Shown here one piece after another: positions 8,521 through 12,403 of a stretch of 12,403 nt of DNA. Each line of letters starts with the position of its first letter. Position 1 is the stretch's first letter. This stretch comes from Larix sibirica (Eukaryota > Streptophyta > Pinopsida > Pinales > Pinaceae), in the NCBI GenBank assembly GCA_004151065.3, contig NWUY0304597564.1, positions 1 through 12,403 of the forward strand, given 5' to 3'. Position numbers and translations under genes: made by a program. The notes below the pieces were generated by a model. The model did no database searches and was not told where the DNA came from. It saw only the letters and a list, made by a program, of their open reading frames with translations.

Positions 8521-9050
8521 ATGAAGAAGGAGGTGAACTTGAGTAGCCTCCATCCCATGTAAGAGAAGGAGATTACTAGATTATTCCACAGCAATATCCA
8601 GGTAAAGAAGAAAAAGGTTTCTTCTCTATTCAATTCCTGTTTGTAGGCCAACCTCAGAGCAAAGGATATGGTAAGTAAGGTTTAATTAAAAGTTAATGAC
8701 CATCCTCACCCATACCTATTGGGATGGATAAATAAGGATGCAGAGCTTGGAGTCACAAAGTAGTGTAAGATTCAATTTTATATCAGTGCAACCTATATTG
8801 ATGAAGTGGAGGCAGATGTAGTACCATTGAAGTGTGTGGTGTAGTGTTTGGAATCCCCTACATGTATATGAGGGATGCAATCTTAATGAAGTTAGACAAC
8901 CAATATCGCTTGATCGAGGATGGAAAATCCTTTATCATCAATGCACAAAAAGGTAAGCCCAAGATATATCTATTAAGTGCTAACCAAGCAAAAAAATGAT
9001 CAGTTAAAGTAGAAAGTTTTTCAGTCTCTTCTGAAGACAGAATAAAAAAG
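8521..9050 (+). pseudogene. Ty3/gypsy aspartic protease and linker (broken)
   Basis: The frame starting at 8521 aligns with the pol N-terminus (KEVNLSSL), then the protease. The retropepsin active site Asp-Ser-Gly should lie at 8632-8640; here it reads Asn-Ser-Cys, so the catalytic Asp and the Gly are both lost. A conserved block, HPYLLGWINKDAEL-like, starts near 8701. Stops lie at 8560, 8644, 8683 and 8761. A one-base loss near 8829 moves the reading into the next frame, which continues with GIPYMYMRDAI from 8850 and a basic stretch ending ANQAKK. A stop follows at 8997, and another frame loss occurs at the A6 run 9044-9049. The protease would process the Gag-Pol polyprotein; this copy cannot. 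Confidence 0.75.
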
Positions 9051-9697
9051 TAGATGAATCGGTCAAAAAGGCATCTATAGAGGGATGTACTAAAGATCAG
9101 AAACACTGGTTGGATGGGATTTTGTAGGAATATAGAGAAGTGTTCCAGGAGCCTAATGGGTTCCCACCTAAGAGGAAAGTGGAGCATGAGATACAGTTGT
9201 TTCCTAACTCTCCATTTCTAGACATCAGACTGTACAAATAGTCCATTTTTTCAGAAGATGAAGTTAAGAAATAGTTGCAGCAACCATTGGAGTAGGGAGT
9301 AATTTGACCAAGCACCTAACTTTGTGAGTCACCTATTATCATAGAACCTAAGAAGGATTGGAAATGGAAAATGTGTATTTACAAAAAAGCTCTAAATAAG
9401 ATCACCCTAAAGAAGAAATACCCTCTTTCAAGGATCGATGATTTGCTAGATTAGTTACCACATGCCAAGTACTTCACCAAGTTGGATCTCAAATCAGGAT
9501 ACAACCAAGTACAAGTAAATGAAGAAAACACCTATAAGACAACCTTCAATAGGAGGCAAGGTATATATGAATGGTTAATAATAACTTTTGGTCTATGTGA
9601 TGCACCAGGTACATTTACGCCTTTGATGAATGATGTATTGCGTCCCATTCTATATTCATTTGTAATAGTGTATTTTGATGATCTATTTGTTTATTGC
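9050..9697 (+). pseudogene. Ty3/gypsy reverse transcriptase (truncated, broken)
   Basis: This is the best-preserved domain in the window. The RT fingers and palm are visible in order: EHEIQLFPNSP near 9182, EPKKDWKWKMCIYKKALNK near 9344, YPLSRIDDLLD ending at 9451, and motif A LDLKSGY at 9482-9502 with the catalytic Asp at 9485. Motif B is FGLCDAP, where the usual Pro before FGL is Thr. Motif C is YFDD at 9671-9682, carrying the catalytic Asp pair. Stops interrupt at 9125, 9239, 9272, 9293, 9305, 9317 and 9452; from 9455 the frame is open to 9739. Similarity ends about five codons after YFDD, so thumb, RNase H and integrase are missing. The enzyme would copy element RNA to DNA; this copy is inactive. 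Confidence 0.9.
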
Positions 9698-9739
9698 ACT
9701 ACCACCGATAAGCGGAAAATTGATATAATATCCCTTTGA

Positions 9740-9948
9740 AGCTTGATGGGTCTGATTCTATAACCAAACCTCCTAGAATGGGGTTATTCCTTTAAGTTTT
9801 CATGTTCAAAATTAAGTTAATAAAAGTAAATAAAATGAAAACATTCACTTATAAACGATGGCTTGTTGGGTCGGTGAAAGCGGGGTGCTTATATTCCCCC
9901 CCCCACTAGGTTCAGGTCTCACCAATGACACGCTTGTGCTCGTGCTTT
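9740..9948. other. unassigned segment with a C9 run
   Basis: No gypsy similarity continues here. A run of nine C lies at 9896-9904. A 60-codon plus-strand frame at 9858-10040 crosses it without any recognisable motif and is probably chance. Confidence 0.4.
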
Positions 9949-10185
9949 TTAATGTGCCCACGCACACAACAATGGTTGGGGACAGGTGTAAGTATTGGGT
10001 GTTTTTGGAAAAATTGATACCCCCACTTGTGCCATTTTAATTGCTGCCATAACCAAAGCTGCATCCTGCATTTCTACTACGACATTATCCATTGTCGCAC
10101 TTGCATGGAAAACTTTTACCGTATAAAGCTCCTTGATCTTAATGGACTCTTCTTCCTCATGTGTTGCAATTTGAATCTTCGCAAC
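9949..10185 (-). pseudogene. unidentified minus-strand open fragment (78 codons, no clear start)
   Basis: Minus-strand reading from 10185 is open for 78 codons to a TAA at 9951-9949, just after an upstream in-frame TAA at 10191-10189. The product is acidic near its start (ATHEEEESIKIKELYTV) and then Ala/Val/Met-rich. It looks more protein-like than the Cys/Phe-rich plus-strand reading of the same DNA. It has no ATG until about residue 32, so it looks like an internal piece of a longer gene. I do not recognise the family. It abuts the sense gag fragment starting near 10210. Confidence 0.3.
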
Positions 10186-10209
10186 CCATTAAAGATCCTG
10201 GTACTTAAA

Positions 10210-10641
10210 ATGAGATTGGTAAAGGTAATCAAAGGCTGGGGAAAAAAGAATAAAGCTGGGGGCACCAACCAACCCTCTGAAGCCAGCAGTGACCACTCAG
10301 ACCCCCACCCTCAAAAGGCCTATTCACCTTGTGCTTTTTGCAACGTCGACAGTTATGCTACCCATGAATGCCCGGAACTCCCAGCATTGCGGGGTCTACT
10401 TCACCCTAATGAAGAGGAGAGTCCTGATCCATTGATTCCCATAGTTCAGATTACTCTCCCAGAACTTGCTAAAAAGCGACTAAAAACGTTACGTAAAAAC
10501 CATCCATGTGCATTGCGTGATATCTACGGTCACTATTTGCTACCCAAACTAGTAGCTACACTTGTCAATAGGGGATTATATCCCTTATTTTACTTAGTAT
10601 CCACACATTTCCAAAACCTGAACTCCCTCAGTTCAAAATGA
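10210..10641 (+). pseudogene. retrotransposon gag fragment with two tandem degenerate zinc knuckles
   Basis: From the ATG at 10210 the frame reads a basic Lys/Gly stretch, a Ser/Pro/His linker, then two related Cys-rich segments. The first, CAFCNVDSYATHEC (10330-10371), has the CX2CX4HX4C spacing, but the knuckle His is Tyr (10354-10356). The second starts at 10507 (CALRDIYGHY). Its first Cys and its His (10531) are kept, the second Cys is Arg (10516), and the last Cys is missing in a slightly shortened repeat. The first knuckle is followed by CPELPALRGLL, typical of plant LTR-retrotransposon Gag. It differs from the gag piece at 8262-8520, so it is probably another element family. The frame extends open upstream to 10027, but that part has an unlikely composition. 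The stop is TGA at 10639-10641. Confidence 0.65.
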
Positions 10642-11362
10642 TGCTTGCGGAAGCTTGCCAAAACCCTACTATGCCGCAAGATACACCTATGGAATAGGTG
10701 CTACCTCCTAAAAGTTCATGTGAGGGGCCATTTACTATGTTTGTTTCCTCCACCGGTCTATTTACTATGTTTTCTCCACCGTGGGACCACTACCTTTCAA
10801 TTATTCCTCTTGTTCGATAGGTATATCCGCCGGTCCTACTTCGGTTACTTTAGCCCCTTGACCTTTTCGGTGATGGACTTTTCCTCCACGTCATCTATTT
10901 CTTCATCAGTAGGCGTTGCCTATGCGAGTTAGACCTCGCATACCTTTGGAGTTGTTACAGGCTCCAGTCCCACAGCTGGATCCTCTTCAATTCAACAATG
11001 GTATCCTAAACTTTGATTCTAGTAATCTCGTCTTTCATTACAATTTGTGCTTATAAGACTCGGTTAACATCTAGCTTTGGATCTGATGGATACGCAATTG
11101 AATATGCTATGGTTCCTTCTGGGTCTCGACCTGAAACTCTTTACTATGGCTCTCAATCCGGCAGGGACGCTTAGTTCCGATTCCACCTAACGCCAGATGA
11201 ATTATCCTCTGAGGTAAAGAACTCTTTTTTTCTTTAGCCAACTCGATGAATTAGTAATTGTCCTTCCGCCTTCATAAACGGGTCCCCCGCCCGATCTATG
11301 TTGACTCTCGTCCGATCAAGAAGTAAGATGACCACTTCGTCCCATGCCTTTCCCTGAAGCAA
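10642..11362. other. unassigned DNA downstream of the gag fragment
   Basis: No gene is recognised in either strand. A plus-strand frame at 10645-10932 is Leu/Phe/Ser/Tyr-rich without a motif. The region may include further decayed gag-proximal sequence, but I cannot show it. The minus-strand frame 11234-11473 contains a protein-like stretch (DRTRVNIDRAGDPFMKAEG) that I cannot place. Confidence 0.35.
10730..10781. repeat. tandem duplication, period 30 bp
   Basis: The unit at 10730-10755 (atttactatgtttg then tttcctccaccg) recurs at 10760-10781, lacking four bases in the middle. This is a simple slippage-type duplication. Confidence 0.6.
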
Positions 11363-11363
11363 G

Positions 11364-11390
11364 ATATATATATTATATATATAATATAAA
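11364..11390. repeat. AT microsatellite
   Basis: An alternating A/T tract, tatatatattatatatataa, followed by tataaa. It is nearly self-complementary and can extrude as a hairpin. No gene or promoter relation is visible. Confidence 0.7.
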
Positions 11391-12050
11391 AGCAATGTCG
11401 GTCTGGTTGATACACATGCCGAGTGGTTAGTAGCATGGTAAAAACATGAATCCAGCAGGCATCTAAAGGTCATATAATGCTGTGAGAAAGAATCAAATGT
11501 ATAAATACATATTGAAATGAAAGCCCAGGATTGTGTCTCTGTTCTGTTAAGAGATGATAGTGAAGGTTATTAGATTTGTAACTATCATGAATTAGCTTCC
11601 TCCGAGTAAAACGTACTTTATTAGAAGTAATCTCATTAAAGCGAAAAGTTCATTTTATGGACTTGTTAACATGACGGAAAAAAGTTGGATCAGCATACAT
11701 TGAAGGTAAGGTAAGGTGAGGAAAGGTATCCTTTATTTTAGCTGGCAAGCACAGGAACTTTGTATGCTCTCGCATCATATTACCAAATAGAATAGCTCTT
11801 TAATGAGAAACCTTTTTATTCTCAGTCTGCTTAGCTTTCGGAACAGGGGCGCATTAGATACATTTTTCGCTTTTACCGTGATAGATGAGGAATCAGACTG
11901 ATAGCAAGAATTCTAAAACTTCTCAAGACTTTCCTAATAAGGGTTTATTTAAACATCGTACCAGATTATGAGAGCAGCTAGCTTTGCGTGAATTTGACTT
12001 AGAGCTTGCTTCGTATGCGGAGCCCCTTACATACAGAGGAAGAAAGATCT
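11391..12050. other. unassigned non-coding DNA
   Basis: Nothing recognised in either strand. A short tandem of aaggt words lies at 11703-11727. LINE endonuclease sequence would be expected upstream of the fragment that begins near 12079, but I could not see it here. Confidence 0.35.
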
Positions 12051-12078
12051 CAACTGTGCTCTACACCTTGCAAGAAGG

Positions 12079-12307
12079 CAAGAAGAGGAAGCATGGAGGC
12101 TTAAATCGAGAAGCCTGTGGCTAAAAGCAAAATATAGAAACACCTCCTACTTTCATAAGCAAGCCAAAGGAAGGACCGCGCCAAAATACTATAAATAAAA
12201 TTAAGGATGCTGATGGTAACAAACTTTCTGACTTTAATGCTATCAAGCAAGCAGCAAGTAGACACTTTAAAGATCTGTACACCGCCCCTGGTAGTTCCTC
12301 TAATAGA
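12079..12307 (+). pseudogene. L1-type LINE ORF2 fragment (endonuclease-RT linker)
   Basis: Two overlapping frames together read the segment that precedes the reverse transcriptase domain in plant L1-type non-LTR retrotransposons. The first, 12079-12195, reads QEEEAWRLKSRSLWLKA, then RNTSYFHKQAKGR, matching the Trp-Arg, Ser-Arg, Trp-Leu, Arg-Asn-Thr, Phe-His pattern of the family. The usual Gly-Asp before Arg-Asn-Thr is Lys-Tyr here. The second, 12194-12307, reads IKDADGNKLSDFNAIKQAA, then RHFKDLYTAPG. A one-base frameshift lies between about 12175 and 12196. Neither frame has a stop within its matching part. ORF2 would nick target DNA and reverse-transcribe element RNA. Too little remains for activity, and the RT core is not seen before the window ends. 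Confidence 0.8.
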
Positions 12308-12403
12308 TAAAAAATACTTTGTTACAAAGCATCCCGTCATTATTTAGCACTCTTATCAAGTTTTATTGGCAATGATTTTATGTAAACCAGTGGGAATTAC
12401 CTT
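12308..12403. other. window edge, possible continuation of the LINE relic
   Basis: After the stop at 12308 no clear RT motif appears. A short stretch reading MILCKPVGIT in one plus-strand frame could be the poorly conserved zone before the LINE RT core, but it is too short to claim. Confidence 0.2.

Larger units (their letters stand above)
8262..9697 (+). mobile_element. internal relic of a Ty3/gypsy LTR retrotransposon
   Basis: The domain order nucleocapsid, protease, reverse transcriptase on one strand is that of a Ty3/gypsy (Metaviridae-type) element. About 1.4 kb survives, against the roughly 4-5 kb usual for gag-pol. Both ends are lost: the gag body on the left, and RNase H and integrase on the right. 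No 3' LTR follows. The relic carries three frame changes and about fifteen stops, so it is old and cannot move on its own. Confidence 0.85.

Noticed and set aside
8858-9315. Minus-strand frames of 109 and 72 codons
   Set aside because: They lie antisense to the recognised gypsy protease and RT and have no motif; they are shadows.
8481-9454. RNA editing (U-to-C) restoring the TAG and TGA stops
   Set aside because: U-to-C editing is known in hornworts, ferns and some lycophytes, but the relic also has frameshifts, a lost active site and truncated ends, so editing could not rescue it.
9858-10040. Plus-strand 60-codon frame over the C9 run
   Set aside because: No motif, and it crosses a homopolymer and overlaps a more plausible minus-strand frame.
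12101-12340. Minus-strand 79-codon frame
   Set aside because: It is antisense to the LINE fragment and has no recognisable motif.
1-12403. CRISPR array, operon or defence-like gene cluster
   Set aside because: No regularly spaced repeats with unique spacers, no co-directional intact genes and no bacterial-type ribosome binding pattern were seen.

Overview
The window looks like gene-poor plant DNA, most likely an intergenic stretch of a large seed-plant mitochondrial genome. A decayed nuclear heterochromatic region is the main alternative. Plant origin rests on three retroelement relics that read as plant-type families: a Ty3/gypsy gag-protease-RT, a second gag zinc-knuckle fragment, and an L1-type LINE fragment. 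The mitochondrial guess rests on texture only: a mosaic of short degenerate direct repeats, purine/pyrimidine-skewed words such as gaaggaaag and aagcaagcaag, moderate GC, and no intact gene. I recognised no mitochondrial or plastid gene, exon, rRNA or tRNA, so the organelle assignment is inference.

Layout. Positions 1-5600 are almost entirely unassigned DNA with scattered short repeats, two hairpins or palindromes, and one doubtful 137-codon reading frame (2928-3341). A 53-codon and an 83-codon frame (5279-5440 and 5627-5878) follow; neither is recognised. Positions 5879-6765 are non-coding apart from a nested hairpin (6022-6068) and a duplicated segment. Positions 6766-7185 are a low-complexity tract with triplet periodicity; its minus strand reads as a stop-broken Gly/Ser/Thr/Ala-rich sequence.

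Positions 7318-9700 hold the main relic. There is a possible 5' LTR end and primer-binding site near 7856, then a gap where most of gag should be. After that come the gag nucleocapsid end (8262-8520), protease and linker (8521-9050) and reverse transcriptase (9050-9697), truncated just after the catalytic YxDD box. At least three frameshifts and about fifteen stops have killed it. Eight of the stops are TAG where the family has, or probably has, Gln (CAG).

Positions 9949-10641 join an unidentified minus-strand open frame to a plus-strand gag fragment with two tandem, both damaged, zinc knuckles. Positions 10642-12050 hold nothing recognisable apart from a 30-bp-period duplication and an AT microsatellite. 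The right edge (12079-12307) is an L1-type LINE fragment in two overlapping frames, with no stop inside either matching segment.

The genes do not work together as a system. The window is best read as a graveyard of transposon pieces of different ages in non-coding DNA, and I found no convincing undescribed functional system.
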